64,000 nucleotides of DNA from Janthinobacterium sp. UMAB-56 (GCF_900095265.1 NZ_LT607651.1:568817-632816); one strand, 5' to 3'. Shown: positions 38,517 to 50,727, counted from the stretch's first letter. Notes: generated from the sequence alone by a model not told the origin. Made by a program: numbers and translations.

Positions 38517-39071
38517 ATGTCCCTCTCCAAATTAGCCATTGCCTGCAGCGTCGCGCTGGGCGCCATGACCCTTACGCTGGCGCCCGCCAGCTTCGCTGCC
38601 ACGGCCAGCAAAGAGCCGGCAAAAGCCAAGGCTGTGAAGGCCAAGCCGAAAGCCAGGGCCGTCAAGGCCAAGGCAGCCGCCAAGGAAGCGCATCCGCTCG
38701 CCATGTCGGTGCTCGACAAGGAAGAAGCCGATGAGCCGGACACCGTTGGCTCGGCCTCCACCGATTTCAATTGTGAACTTGGTAATAAAATTACCATCTA
38801 CACCAATGCTACTGACGACAAACACATCGCCCTGCGCTGGAAGAAGCGCCTGCACCGCCTGAGCCGCGTTGGCACCACCACCGGCGCCAACCGCTTCGAG
38901 AACCGCTTGTACGGTCTCGTCTGGATCGGCATCCCGGCCAAAGGCATGCTGCTCGATTCCAAGCAAGGCCGCCAGCTGGCCAATGAGTGCAAGGATGCGG
39001 AGCAAGCCAAGCCGGCAACAGTAGTGGAAGCGGCGCCATCGCTGGGCGTGCTGCCGGCAAGCGGCGGCTGA
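38517..39071 (+). CDS. secreted protein of unknown function, Lys/Ala-rich N-terminus
   Basis: 184 residues. A Sec signal peptide (ACSVALGAMTLTLAPASFA) is followed by a basic repeat-like stretch (AKAKAVKAKPKARAVKAKA) and then a small domain with CELGNKITIYTNATDDKHIA and WKKRLHRLSRVGTTTGANRF, with two cysteines that could pair. AGGA precedes the ATG 13 bp after the lyase gene. The domain is common in Oxalobacteraceae, but I do not know its function. Confidence 0.75.
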   Translation: MSLSKLAIACSVALGAMTLTLAPASFAATASKEPAKAKAVKAKPKARAVKAKAAAKEAHPLAMSVLDKEEADEPDTVGSASTDFNCELGNKITIYTNATDDKHIALRWKKRLHRLSRVGTTTGANRFENRLYGLVWIGIPAKGMLLDSKQGRQLANECKDAEQAKPATVVEAAPSLGVLPASGG

Positions 39072-39159
39072 TGTGCGTAGCAAGGGCCTCTTCGGGGGCT
39101 CAGTCATGTTTTGTAATTTGAATCATCAATAAATAGACGATACCCAACAAGGAGAGGTC

Positions 39160-41880
<2,721 letters not shown>

Positions 41881-41904
41881 TCAGCCCAGCTGTGAGGTAA
41901 GATA

Positions 41905-41934
41905 AAAGCGCCGGTTCCGACCGGCGCTTTTTTT
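41905..41934 (+). terminator. rho-independent terminator after acnA
   Basis: AAAGCGCCGGT / ACCGGCGCTTT stem with a four-base loop and seven following T residues. Confidence 0.95.
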
Positions 41935-42093
41935 CGTCCCGGCGCCCCGTTTTTCCTTGAAATTTAGACTATTGGCATGATCTAGGGACAGCTTACGCAT
42001 TGCGTGTGGCTGAATCCTCTACAATACGGTTATAAGGGTTTATCCTTGTTTGACTGATCCACTTTTTTCACTTTACGAGACTCTTATCCCGCC

Positions 42094-43347
42094 ATGCGTC
42101 GTCCTTCCAAAGATTCATCCCATAAACTGACTGCCGACAGCCAGCGCCTGGTCACCTTTGCCCAGGCGATTGTACAGGCAGCCAGCCGTCTCGAAGAGCG
42201 GTCCTGGGAACACAGCCTGGATACGCAGCTCCAGAAATTACTCAAAACCGGCCACCAGGACACCATCGACAACACCCTGGGCAGCCTGTTCAAGGAAGAC
42301 TTGAACGCCTACGACGTACTGATGGACTGCGTTGAAGCCATCAGCGAATCGACCGTCATCACGCATGAAGACGTGCGCTACGACGCTCTGCTGGTCGCCG
42401 TGCCCATCCTCGCGTGGACGCGCTTTTCCATCGCCTCCGGCCCCATGGCCGGCGACGCGCACGGTGTGCTGTCGGCGCATTTCGCCGCCCACCTGCTGGC
42501 CGATGGCACGAAGATGGCCATGGCGCCGACCCTGTATTCGATCGACCAGCTGCCGCGCAGCCACGTCGAAACCTATGCCAAGACGCAGAAGCTGGCACTG
42601 GCCGCCCTGAAAGGCACGGCCGTCAAGCCGTCGCCCAAAGAGGCGGAAACGGCGCCCTTCCTGGCCGATACGCGCTATTTGCTGGTGGCCGTGGTGGCGC
42701 CCAGCGGCGCCCCGCTGTTCCGCTGGCAGACGCCGTCGAGCCAGCTCGACTTCATCGCCGAGCGCAGCGCCGCCCTGGAGCAATGGCGCACGCAGGCAAC
42801 GCCGACGATTGCCCGCCTGCTGCCCGGCTGTGGCCTGGAACTGCTGTTGCCGGAAGCGTATTACGTGGCCTGCCGCGAAGCGGACAAGCTGATACGTCCC
42901 GTCTCCGTGCGCGCCGCCGTGCACTACCTGACGCACACCCTGGCCATCGAGCCATCGGAACTGCGCGCCGTCATCGCCGGCTTCGGCGAAGAAGCGGCCG
43001 ATGGCCAGGTCGATGAGTACCGCATCGCTTTCACCCTGCGCCAGGCGCCGGACGTCATCTACGGCATCGTCTGGCCTTTGTATGGCCAGGAAGACGAGGA
43101 TGGCACGCCCATCGAAGGCCTGATCCAGGTCGGCATCGCCGCGCTGGACAAGCAAAAGACGCCCGTCGATGAAATCATCGAGCACCTGAACGCCGCCGGC
43201 GTGACGCAGATCAAACGCCACGCGGAACGTTTTGTCGGCGAGTACTGCGACGATTGCGGCGCGCCCCTGTTTGCCGATCCGGTCGGCGAGCTGGCGCATG
43301 CGGAAATGCCGGAAGATACGCCGCAAGGTACCGAGCACTTCCATTAA
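42094..43347 (+). CDS. DUF2863 family protein
   Basis: 417 residues. It begins MRRPSKDSSHKLTADSQRLV and contains LNAYDVLMDCVEAISESTVI and, at the C-terminus, a zinc-ribbon-like pair YCDDCGAPLFAD. The sequence has no signal peptide or membrane segment. It matches what I know as DUF2863, a family largely restricted to betaproteobacteria, without assigned function. Alone on the plus strand between two terminators. Confidence 0.75.
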   Translation: MRRPSKDSSHKLTADSQRLVTFAQAIVQAASRLEERSWEHSLDTQLQKLLKTGHQDTIDNTLGSLFKEDLNAYDVLMDCVEAISESTVITHEDVRYDALLVAVPILAWTRFSIASGPMAGDAHGVLSAHFAAHLLADGTKMAMAPTLYSIDQLPRSHVETYAKTQKLALAALKGTAVKPSPKEAETAPFLADTRYLLVAVVAPSGAPLFRWQTPSSQLDFIAERSAALEQWRTQATPTIARLLPGCGLELLLPEAYYVACREADKLIRPVSVRAAVHYLTHTLAIEPSELRAVIAGFGEEAADGQVDEYRIAFTLRQAPDVIYGIVWPLYGQEDEDGTPIEGLIQVGIAALDKQKTPVDEIIEHLNAAGVTQIKRHAERFVGEYCDDCGAPLFADPVGELAHAEMPEDTPQGTEHFH

Positions 43348-43433
43348 TCTGATGACACGCTCTTCAAACCTACTGCGCAGCCCGCTACGGTTTGAAGAGG
43401 TGTCGATACCTTGATTAATAGTCGTTTAAAAAC

Positions 43434-43463
43434 AAAAAGGCGGAACCCCGGTTCCGCCTTTTT
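43434..43463. terminator. bidirectional terminator between DUF2863 and CYTH genes
   Basis: AAAAAGGCGGAACC / GGTTCCGCCTTTTT stem with a short CC loop, A/T tracts on both sides; convergent genes on either side. Confidence 0.93.
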
Positions 43464-43490
43464 CATTGCAACAAGCTTTTTAACGCGCCA

Positions 43491-43955
43491 TCACCACCGT
43501 GAAAACGGCTGGCGGATCAAATTCGCGTTATAGTAACGCGCATCGCCCGACACTTCGGCGCCGACCCAGTCGGGTTTCTCGAAGGGCTGGTCTTCCGAAG
43601 CCAGTTCGATCTCGGCCACCACCAGGCCCGCATTGGCGCCCAGGAACTCGTCGACTTCCCACACCATGCCAGCGTAGCCGATGCGGTGACGGTACTTTTC
43701 GATCAGCGGCTGTTCGCACAGGCCGTCGAGCAGTTCGGCGGCGTCGGCCAGCGGGATAGGATATTCCCACTCGCCGCGCGTCGCGCCCACGTTCGCCCCC
43801 TTGATGGTCAGCATCGCCTGCTCGCCTTCGATACGCACGCGCACCACGCGCTCGCGCGCGGACGATAAATAACCCTGGCGCAGCAGGACCGGCTGGCCCA
43901 GGCCGCGCCAGGCATCGCCTTGCAACAGGAACTTACGCTCGATCTCGACGCCCAT
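43491..43955 (-). CDS. CYTH-domain triphosphatase-like protein
   Basis: 154 residues. The N-terminal ExExK motif VEIERKFLL and alternating basic/acidic strands (VVRVRIEGEQAMLTIKGAN, VAEIELASEDQPFEKPDWVG) are the CYTH tunnel fold, which binds triphosphates with metals. Single-domain members include inorganic triphosphatases and thiamine triphosphatase-like enzymes; which one is unclear. It starts 12 bp after the M14 gene and is probably co-transcribed. A TTG at 43961 is a less likely start. Confidence 0.88.
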   Translation of the reverse strand: MGVEIERKFLLQGDAWRGLGQPVLLRQGYLSSARERVVRVRIEGEQAMLTIKGANVGATRGEWEYPIPLADAAELLDGLCEQPLIEKYRHRIGYAGMVWEVDEFLGANAGLVVAEIELASEDQPFEKPDWVGAEVSGDARYYNANLIRQPFSRW

Positions 43956-43967
43956 GATCAACGCCGC

Positions 43968-45089
43968 TCAATCCAGCGACAGCAGGATAGGCTGCAGCAT
44001 GGCCGCGCCCAGGGCTGCGCTGCGCGCGCCATTCCAGCCCACGGCCGGATCAGGCAAGTCGGCGTTTTCCTTGAACGGCATTTCCAGGGTCAGTGCCAGG
44101 CAGCCGAAGTGGTGGCCGATGTATTTCGATGCCAGGGTCAGCATGTCCGACTTGTACTTGCTGGCCGCATAGCCGAATTTATCCTGGAAGTCGGGGCTGG
44201 CCTGCTTGTAGCGCTCGATGAAGGCTTTCTGGTGCGCCGCTTGGGCAGGCGTAAAGTTTTCCAGCATTTCATTGCCGGCCACAAAATTGTACGGCAGCGC
44301 TTCATCGCCATGGATGTCGAAGAACATGTCGACGCCCGTTTCGTGGATCTTGTTTTTCACGCACAGCACTTCCGGGCTGGACTCCAGCGATGGCGTCATC
44401 CATTCGCGGTTCAGGTTGGCGCCAGCCGCATTCGTGCGCAGGTTGCCGCGGATGGAACCGTCCGGGTTCATGTTTGGCACGATGTGGAACACGGCGCGCT
44501 GCAAGAGCTTGCGCGCGATCGGATTGGCGTCGTCCAGCAGCGAGTCGATGAGGCCTTCGACAAACCATTCGGCCATCGATTCGCCCGGATGCTGGCGCGC
44601 GATGACCCAGATTTTCTTTTCCGCCTGCGGGTTGCCGATGGTGACCATGTTCATGTCGCGGCCATCGACCGTGCTGCCCAGGTCAGAGACGCGCGCCAGC
44701 GGATGCTCGGCCACTTCGCCCAGCAGGCGCAAATGGCGTTCCCACGAATACGGCTCGAAATAGGCGTAGTACACGCTGTCGAGTTCCGGCGTGTGCGAGA
44801 TCGTCATGACCTGGCCGTCGAACGCGGTCGGCACGCGGAACCAGTTTTCGCTGTCGTAGCTGGCCACGGCCTGGTAGCCTTCATAGCCGGCCGGATAGGT
44901 GGCCTGGCCCGCGTTCAGGATGCGCAGCGTGCATGCCTGGTCACGCGCGCCCTGCAGGCGAAAGTGGAACCACTGGTGGATGTCGGCGTGGCTATCCTTG
45001 CGCAAGTTCAGGTCGATGGCGTTGGCGCTGGTGGCGTTCACCACCTCGATGGCGCCCGAGTCGAAGTTCTGGCTGATTTTAATGGTCAT
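43968..45089 (-). CDS. M14 family cytosolic carboxypeptidase-like metallopeptidase
   Basis: 373 residues. A beta-rich N-terminal domain (FDSGAIEVVNATSANAIDL, WFHFRLQGARDQACTLRILN) precedes a zinc carboxypeptidase domain with ligands H and E in RQHPGESMAEWFVEG, H in FFDIHGDEALPY, and the catalytic Glu in ALTLEMPFKENAD; NLNREW and NPDGSIRGNLR bind substrate. The two-domain form matches eukaryote-like cytosolic carboxypeptidases (CCP/M14D). The natural substrate is unknown in bacteria. Same strand as the CYTH gene. Confidence 0.9.
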   Translation of the reverse strand: MTIKISQNFDSGAIEVVNATSANAIDLNLRKDSHADIHQWFHFRLQGARDQACTLRILNAGQATYPAGYEGYQAVASYDSENWFRVPTAFDGQVMTISHTPELDSVYYAYFEPYSWERHLRLLGEVAEHPLARVSDLGSTVDGRDMNMVTIGNPQAEKKIWVIARQHPGESMAEWFVEGLIDSLLDDANPIARKLLQRAVFHIVPNMNPDGSIRGNLRTNAAGANLNREWMTPSLESSPEVLCVKNKIHETGVDMFFDIHGDEALPYNFVAGNEMLENFTPAQAAHQKAFIERYKQASPDFQDKFGYAASKYKSDMLTLASKYIGHHFGCLALTLEMPFKENADLPDPAVGWNGARSAALGAAMLQPILLSLD

Positions 45090-45391
45090 GTAATGATCCC
45101 GTCCTAGGTAAGTGTTCCGGCGTCGCCTCGTGGGCCACCGCCGTTGCGCCAAAAAACGCAGTGTAAGCTATCCCGCTATTTTCCGCCCTTTGCCCCCGTT
45201 CGCAAAGCCTGGGCAGGCGATTTATGCACCAATCCGGGGCATCGATGGAAAAGTGCCGGGCAAAAAGGGCGAAAAATCGGTCCGCTGTCGCCAAGACCGG
45301 ACAAAAAACTGAATTGTAACAATGCCAGACACATTGGCAGCGCATCGCCCCCCTATAATTCTTGCTTTCATAGAGTCGCCAGGAAAGAGTC
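45090..45391. promoter_or_regulatory. divergent promoter region between M14 and TetR genes, no gene
   Basis: 302 bp between the M14 gene (minus) and the TetR gene (plus). I see no strong palindrome and no coding signal. The stretch just before the TetR gene (45350-45385) is the AT-richest part and likely holds its promoter. Confidence 0.4.
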
Positions 45392-46054
45392 GTGGACAAG
45401 AAGTTGACCAATATTCAGGAAAGAAAATTACGCGAGGCCCAGGCGCGGCGCGAGCACATCATCGACGTCGTCAAGGATCTCATCAAGAAGGGCGGCGCGC
45501 GCGCCGTCTCCATCCGCAAGGTGGCCGAGGCGGCCGGCTTTTCCACCACCGTCGTATACGCCCTGTTCCGCGACAAGGCCACCCTGATCGCCCAGGCCAT
45601 GGACAAGGACTTGCTGGAACTGGTGCGCGCCATGCGCACGGCTTGCGCCAGCAGCACTGACCCGTGGGAACGCATCCGCCTGGTCGGCCGCGCCTACATC
45701 GAATACGGCTTCCAGCATCCCGACGAGTATTCACTGATCTTCATGGAATTGCGCCCGCATGCGGAGATCGACGCCGTTGACGTCGAGCACGGCAATATCG
45801 AGCAGGACCCGTATGCCTATGCGCTGCACCTGTTCGGCGAACTGGCGCAGGCGGGCCAGGTGCGCCAGGACGAGCCGGCGCTGCACACGATGACGCAAAT
45901 CTTCTGGCAATCGCTGCACGGCCTCGTGTCGCTGCGCATCGTCATGGATGCGGGCGACCCGTGGACACCGCACCTGGAAATGAACGTGCATATCGACGAC
46001 TTGCTGGCCGTCGTCACGGCAGGCATCGGCCTGCGCTTTGCGCCTGCACACTAA
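45392..46054 (+). CDS. TetR-family transcriptional regulator
   Basis: 220 residues from a GTG with AGGAAAGAG upstream. N-terminal helix-turn-helix: REHIIDVVKDLIKKGGARAV followed by SIRKVAEAAGFSTTVVYALF. The C-terminal domain contains QHPDEYSLIFMELRPHAEID and resembles TetR_C_13/33-type dimerisation domains. Neither ligand nor targets are evident; it is divergent from the M14 gene and convergent with the CoA-transferase gene. Confidence 0.92.
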   Translation: MDKKLTNIQERKLREAQARREHIIDVVKDLIKKGGARAVSIRKVAEAAGFSTTVVYALFRDKATLIAQAMDKDLLELVRAMRTACASSTDPWERIRLVGRAYIEYGFQHPDEYSLIFMELRPHAEIDAVDVEHGNIEQDPYAYALHLFGELAQAGQVRQDEPALHTMTQIFWQSLHGLVSLRIVMDAGDPWTPHLEMNVHIDDLLAVVTAGIGLRFAPAH

Positions 46055-46142
46055 CACTTGCTTTGGCGCAAGCGGCGCCAGGTGAAAAAAATGGGCAGGC
46101 GCGGTACGACACCGCCCTGCCCTGTCTTGATGCTTGCGCCGC

Positions 46143-47639
46143 TTACTGCGCTGCCAGCATGCTCTGCGTTTCCTGGTAGCGCGTATGCCACGACAGCGCC
46201 TGTTCCAGCAGGTGCGGCGTGTGGCCGCCGCGCTGGCATGCCGCGTCGTAATACGCGCGCAATTGATCGCGGTAATCGGGATGCGTGCAACGCTCGATGA
46301 TCAACGGCGCCCGTTCGCGCGGCGCCAGGCCACGCAAGTCCGCATAGCCCCACTCAGTGACGAGCACGTCGACGTCATGTTCCGTATGGTCCACATGCGA
46401 AACCATGGGCACGACGCTGGAAATGCGTCCGCCCTTGGCCGCCGATTTCGACACGAACATCGACACTTGCCCGTTGCGTGCAAAGTCGCCCGAGCCGCCG
46501 ATGCCGTTCATCATGTGCGTGCCGCACACGTGCGTGGAATTGACGTTGCCGTAGATATCAAACTCCAGCGCCGTGTTGAGGGCGATGATGCCCAGGCGGC
46601 GCACGATTTCCGGATGGTTGCTGATCTCTTGCGGACGCAGCACGATCTTCGAGCGGTAATGGTCGATATTATCCATCAGCTTTTGATGCACGGCGGCCGA
46701 CAGGGTGATCGACGAGGCCGAGGCAAATGCCAGCTGGCCCGAATCGAGCAACTCGATGGCGCTGTCCTGCAGCACTTCCGAATACATCGTCATGTTCTGG
46801 AAGGGCGAACCGATCAGGCCATGCAGCACGGCGTTGGCGATGGTGCCGATGCCCGCCTGCAGGGGCAGCAATTCCGGCCCCATGCGCCCGGCCGCCACTT
46901 CGCCTTGCAGGAAGGCGATCACATGGCCGGCGATGGCCTGCGTTTCCGCGTCGGGCGGCAAGGCGTTCGACGGGCTGTCTGGGCTGTCCGTGATGACGAT
47001 GGCGGCGATGCGGGCGGGGTCGATGGCGATGGCCGTGCTGCCCAGGCGCTGGTCGACGCGCGTGAGCGGGATCGGTTCGCGGCCCGGCAAGCTTTGCGGA
47101 ATATAGATGTCGTGCAAGCCTTCCAGCGCCAGCGGCGTGGACAGGTTGATTTCGATGATGACTTGCGTGGCCTGCTGGGCGAAAGCGGCGGAATTGCCGA
47201 CCGACATGGTCGGAATGATGGCGCCGGCCGCCGTGATGGCAGTCGCCTCGATGACGGCGATATCGACGGCAGCCAGGTTGCCCGAACGCAGCTGCTCGGC
47301 CGTTTCCGACAGATGCTGGTCGATGAACATGACTTCACCCTTGTTGATCTTGCCGCGCAAGACAGGGTCGACCTGGAACGGCATGCGGCGCGCCAGCACG
47401 CCCGCCTCGGCCATCAGGCCATCGCTGCCATTGCCCAGCGAAGCGCCCGTGATCAGGGTCAGGCTCAAGGGGGCTTGCAGGGCGCGCTCTGCCAGCGCGC
47501 GCGGCAGGGCCTTGGCGTCGCCGGCGCGGGTAAAGCCGCTCATGCCGACACGCATGCCGTTGTGGAACAATTTGGCTGCCTCATCGGCGCTCATGATTTT
47601 GCTGAGCAAGCCCGGGTGGCGGATACGGTCCTCGTACAT
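46143..47639 (-). CDS. acetyl-CoA hydrolase/succinyl-CoA:acetate (propionyl) CoA-transferase
   Basis: 498 residues from the ATG at 47639 with AGGAG. MRVGMSGFTRAGDAKALPRA at the N-terminus, SGGSGDFARN written here as GGSGDFARNGQ, and the catalytic-Glu segment VTEWGYADLRGLAPRERA mark the Cat1/Ach1/ScpC group, which moves CoA between acetate, succinate and propionate. A role in acetate or propionate handling next to the TCA genes is plausible. Divergent from the LysR gene at 47799. Confidence 0.9.
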   Translation of the reverse strand: MYEDRIRHPGLLSKIMSADEAAKLFHNGMRVGMSGFTRAGDAKALPRALAERALQAPLSLTLITGASLGNGSDGLMAEAGVLARRMPFQVDPVLRGKINKGEVMFIDQHLSETAEQLRSGNLAAVDIAVIEATAITAAGAIIPTMSVGNSAAFAQQATQVIIEINLSTPLALEGLHDIYIPQSLPGREPIPLTRVDQRLGSTAIAIDPARIAAIVITDSPDSPSNALPPDAETQAIAGHVIAFLQGEVAAGRMGPELLPLQAGIGTIANAVLHGLIGSPFQNMTMYSEVLQDSAIELLDSGQLAFASASSITLSAAVHQKLMDNIDHYRSKIVLRPQEISNHPEIVRRLGIIALNTALEFDIYGNVNSTHVCGTHMMNGIGGSGDFARNGQVSMFVSKSAAKGGRISSVVPMVSHVDHTEHDVDVLVTEWGYADLRGLAPRERAPLIIERCTHPDYRDQLRAYYDAACQRGGHTPHLLEQALSWHTRYQETQSMLAAQ

Positions 47640-47798
47640 CGTGATGCTCCTGATATTCTTAATATTCTCAAACTGGATGGCTGTCATACGCCAGCCCCAT
47701 AAGTCGATTCAGTATAAAATCCTGGCTACATGCATGGCATGAATTAATTTCGCCAAACCCAGTCGATATTTTCATGCTACGCCGAGGCGAGCACCATC
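47640..47798. promoter_or_regulatory. divergent promoter region, CoA-transferase and LysR
   Basis: 159 bp with AT-rich patches (ATTCAGTATAAAAT and GAATTAATTTCG). The layout is typical for a LysR regulator controlling the divergent gene; the exact T-N11-A site is not evident. Confidence 0.4.
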
Positions 47799-48692
47799 TT
47801 GGATATCCGTTCCCTGCGCTATTTCGTCGAAACCGTGCGCCTGTCGAGCTTTACGCAGGCGGCCGAATCGCTGCACCTGACCCAGTCCACCATCAGCAAG
47901 ATGGTGCGCCAGCTGGAAGACGAAGTGGGCGCGCAGCTGCTGGTGCGCGACGGGCGCAAGCTGACCCTGACAGACACGGGCCGCATCGTCTACCAGCACG
48001 GGCAGGAAATGCTGGCCAATATGCGCCAGCTGACCCTGGAGGTGCGCGACACCCAGGCCTTGCAGCGCGGCAGCCTGACGGTCGGCATCCCGCCCATGAT
48101 CAATGTGTTGTTTACACCCGTATTGAAGGCCTTCCGCGCACGCCACCCCCACATCAGCCTGACCCTGCAAGAAGACACGGGCCAGCAGATAGAACGCAAG
48201 GTGGCGGCCGGCGAACTGGAAATCGGCATGACGGTGCTGCCGGCCGACCCTGAACTCGACCTCGTGGCAGTGACCATCGCCAGCTACCCGATCTGGGCCC
48301 TGGCCGAGCCGGGCACGTTCCAGAAAAAACGCACGACACTGCCCTTCAAGGCGCTGGCCGAGCTGCCGCTGGTACTGTTAAAGGATGATTTCGCCCTCAC
48401 CCGCAGCCTGCGCCAGCATTTCGCGCAGGCGGGCTTCACGCCGACCATCGCCGCGCAGAGCGGCCAGTGGGACTGGCTGGTAGCGATGGCGTCGGCAGGC
48501 CTGGGCGTGGCCCTGCTGCCGGAACCCTTCATCCACCGACTGGCCGGCGAACCATTGGAGGCGGTACGCATCGTCGAGCCGGAGGTGGCATGGCAGGTAG
48601 CGCATGTCTGGAGCGGACGCTATCTGTCGCACGCGGCGCGCGCCTGGCTCGAGGTGTGCCAGGACGTATTGGGCACGCCATTCGCGCACTGA
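47799..48692 (+). CDS. LysR-family transcriptional regulator
   Basis: 297 residues from a TTG start (no in-frame ATG nearby); GAGGCGAG lies upstream. The N-terminus MDIRSLRYFVETVRLSSFTQ, AAESLHLTQSTISKMVRQLE is a typical LysR winged helix, and the effector domain has GVALLPEPFIHRLAGE. Divergent from the CoA-transferase gene, which it probably regulates, perhaps in response to a carboxylate or CoA-linked metabolite (inference). Confidence 0.93.
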   Translation: MDIRSLRYFVETVRLSSFTQAAESLHLTQSTISKMVRQLEDEVGAQLLVRDGRKLTLTDTGRIVYQHGQEMLANMRQLTLEVRDTQALQRGSLTVGIPPMINVLFTPVLKAFRARHPHISLTLQEDTGQQIERKVAAGELEIGMTVLPADPELDLVAVTIASYPIWALAEPGTFQKKRTTLPFKALAELPLVLLKDDFALTRSLRQHFAQAGFTPTIAAQSGQWDWLVAMASAGLGVALLPEPFIHRLAGEPLEAVRIVEPEVAWQVAHVWSGRYLSHAARAWLEVCQDVLGTPFAH

Positions 48693-48705
48693 GGAAGTGA
48701 CGCAA

Positions 48706-48732
48706 AAAAGGGTGGCCGAGGCCACCCTTTTG
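48706..48732. terminator. bidirectional terminator between LysR and FucP-family genes
   Basis: AAAGGGTGGC / GCCACCCTTT stem with a CGAG loop, A-tract before and T-tract after, between convergent genes. Confidence 0.92.
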
Positions 48733-48752
48733 CTTGATCACGACAGCGCAGC

Positions 48753-50057
48753 TTACTTGGCGGCGTCGTCGTTGTACATGCTGGCGTATTTCCAGCCGAA
48801 GTACAAAATGAAGGTGTAGCACAGGGCCGGCACGAGGAAGGACAGTTGCAGGTTGATGTGATCGGCCAGGAAGCCCTGGATGAATGGCACGATGGCGCCG
48901 CCGACGATGGCCATGCACAGGATGCCCGAACCTTGACCCGTTTGCGCGCCCAGCTTGTTCAGAGCCATGCTGAAGATGGTCGGGAACATGATGGAGTTGA
49001 ACAGGCCGACGGCGATCAAAGCCCACATGGCCGTGTGACCGCTGGAAAACACGGCGACGAGGATCAGCGCGATCACCACGGCGGCGTTGAAGGCCAGGGT
49101 CTTGCCAGGGCTGACATAGCGCATCACGGCAAAGCCGACGAAGCGGCCCAGCATGGCGCCACCCCAGTAATAGCTGACGAAATAGGCGGCGTCGGCGTGG
49201 CTGAGGCCAGCGATGTTGCTCTCGCCCAGGAAGTTGATCAGGAAGCTGCCGATGCTGACTTCACCGCCCACATACAGGAAGATGGCCAGTGCGCCCAGCA
49301 CCAGGTGGCGGTGCGACCAGATCGAGACCTTGTGGCCATCCTGCGCCAGGGCTGCGGCATCGTCGGCATGCGAAATCTTCGGCAATTTTGCCAGTGCGAA
49401 CAGCACGGCCAGTAGCACCAGGGTAGCGGCCAGCACCAGGTAAGGACCTTGCACGGAAGCCGCTTCCTTGGCGCGGTAGGCCAGTTGCTCGGCTGCCGGC
49501 AGCAGGTCGAACTGCTGCACCGTCAGCACGGTGCCAGACAAAATCAGCATGCCGCCCAGGGCTGGCGCGACCGTGGTGCCCAGCGCATTGAACGCTTGCG
49601 TCAGGGTCAAACGGCTGGACGCCGTCTGCGGGTCGCCCAGCTCCGTCACGTAAGGATTGGCCGCCACTTGCAGTACGGTGATGCCGGCCGCCAGGATGAA
49701 GAAGGACAGCAGGAACAGCGCATAACTGCCGGTGGACGCCGGGTAGAACATGGCGCAGCCGGCGGCGGCGATCAGCAAGCCGGCGACGACGCCGCGCTGG
49801 TAGCCGATTTTCTTGATCAGCATGCCGGCGGGCAGCGAGACGATGGCGTAGGCGCCAAAGAAGCAGAACTGCACCAGCATCGCCTGGACATAGGTCAAGG
49901 TGTAGATCGAGCGCAGATGGGGAATCAGCACATCATTAAGCGAGGTCAGCAGTCCCCACATGAAAAACAGTACCGTGACAATGATCAGGGCGCCCGTATT
50001 GTTTTGCGTGCCGGCCTGCGCGGATTGCACGCCCTGGCCTTGCTTTACGTATTCCAT
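48753..50057 (-). CDS. FucP/GluP-family sugar MFS transporter
   Basis: 434 residues from the ATG at 50057 (GGAGAAGG upstream). Twelve membrane helices; the family signatures FFMWGLLTSLNDVLIPHLRS, LQVAANPYVTELGDPQTASS and LTLTQAFNALGTTVAPALGG are clear. Relatives carry L-fucose, glucose/galactose or N-acetylglucosamine (NagP). With a chitinase in the window a GlcNAc role is attractive but unproven. A LacI-type operator (50099-50112) lies just upstream. Confidence 0.9.
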   Translation of the reverse strand: MEYVKQGQGVQSAQAGTQNNTGALIIVTVLFFMWGLLTSLNDVLIPHLRSIYTLTYVQAMLVQFCFFGAYAIVSLPAGMLIKKIGYQRGVVAGLLIAAAGCAMFYPASTGSYALFLLSFFILAAGITVLQVAANPYVTELGDPQTASSRLTLTQAFNALGTTVAPALGGMLILSGTVLTVQQFDLLPAAEQLAYRAKEAASVQGPYLVLAATLVLLAVLFALAKLPKISHADDAAALAQDGHKVSIWSHRHLVLGALAIFLYVGGEVSIGSFLINFLGESNIAGLSHADAAYFVSYYWGGAMLGRFVGFAVMRYVSPGKTLAFNAAVVIALILVAVFSSGHTAMWALIAVGLFNSIMFPTIFSMALNKLGAQTGQGSGILCMAIVGGAIVPFIQGFLADHINLQLSFLVPALCYTFILYFGWKYASMYNDDAAK

Positions 50058-50493
50058 ACCTTCTCCATTTTTCAATTCCAAGTTGATCTTGCCAGGCATG
50101 GAAGCGTTTCCACCCGGGCAGCACCAGAGCGCGCAAGGACCACGCAGATATCAGCGTGGGCCATGACTGCCATCATCGATACGGGGGCAGGCATGGCGTC
50201 TCTTGCGCGCGGCAGGCGCACGGCCGACCGTTTCTCGTCGAACGATGTCTTGTGGGCGCGGCACGCCTGCGGCCTGCGTCTGAAAACAACATCCAGAACA
50301 AAAACAGTCTTGTAGTAAAACTACGATACTGCGCCCGCATTATGCCTTAAAGCCCCGTATTGCGCAGCTTTCCCGCCTGTTATTTGAAAAATGAATAGCT
50401 GACATTTGAAATCAAAAGTAGCCTTATAACTTGAAATCGCTATACTTATATTGCAGTGCAGCACAACGCGGCACGCCACACTAGGAGTCTGCC
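50058..50493. promoter_or_regulatory. 436 bp region upstream of the FucP-family gene, no gene
   Basis: Contains TGGAAGCGTTTCCA (50099-50112), a near-perfect palindrome with central CG as expected of LacI/GalR-family operators, 42 bp before the transporter ATG. A second perfect inverted repeat GTAGT-AAA-ACTAC lies at 50312-50324. The 3' third is AT-rich and includes TATACT and TATATT near 50441-50452, likely promoter elements of the DUF3563 gene. No coding sequence recognised. Confidence 0.6.
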
Positions 50494-50727
50494 ATGTCTA
50501 CCGCATTTAGCTATCACACCACACAAAACAGCAATATCGTCGCCACCCTGGTCCACGCCGCCAAACGCGTAGGCGCGTGGCTGAACCATAGCAGCGACCG
50601 CCGCGAGCGTGCTTACGAAGAAGCCTATCTGGCCGAATCGACCGACCGTTACGATCTGGAATACCGCATGCGCGAACTGGCCCGCGCCAACCCGCAGCCT
50701 AGCTGGATGAGCGGTCTGAGCCGTTAA
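50494..50727 (+). CDS. DUF3563-like small protein
   Basis: 77 residues with TAGGAG eight bases before the ATG. The C-terminal half, ERAYEEAYLAESTDRYDLEY followed by RMRELAR, is the conserved piece of DUF3563, a short betaproteobacterial protein of unknown function. No signal peptide or membrane segment. Confidence 0.75.
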   Translation: MSTAFSYHTTQNSNIVATLVHAAKRVGAWLNHSSDRRERAYEEAYLAESTDRYDLEYRMRELARANPQPSWMSGLSR

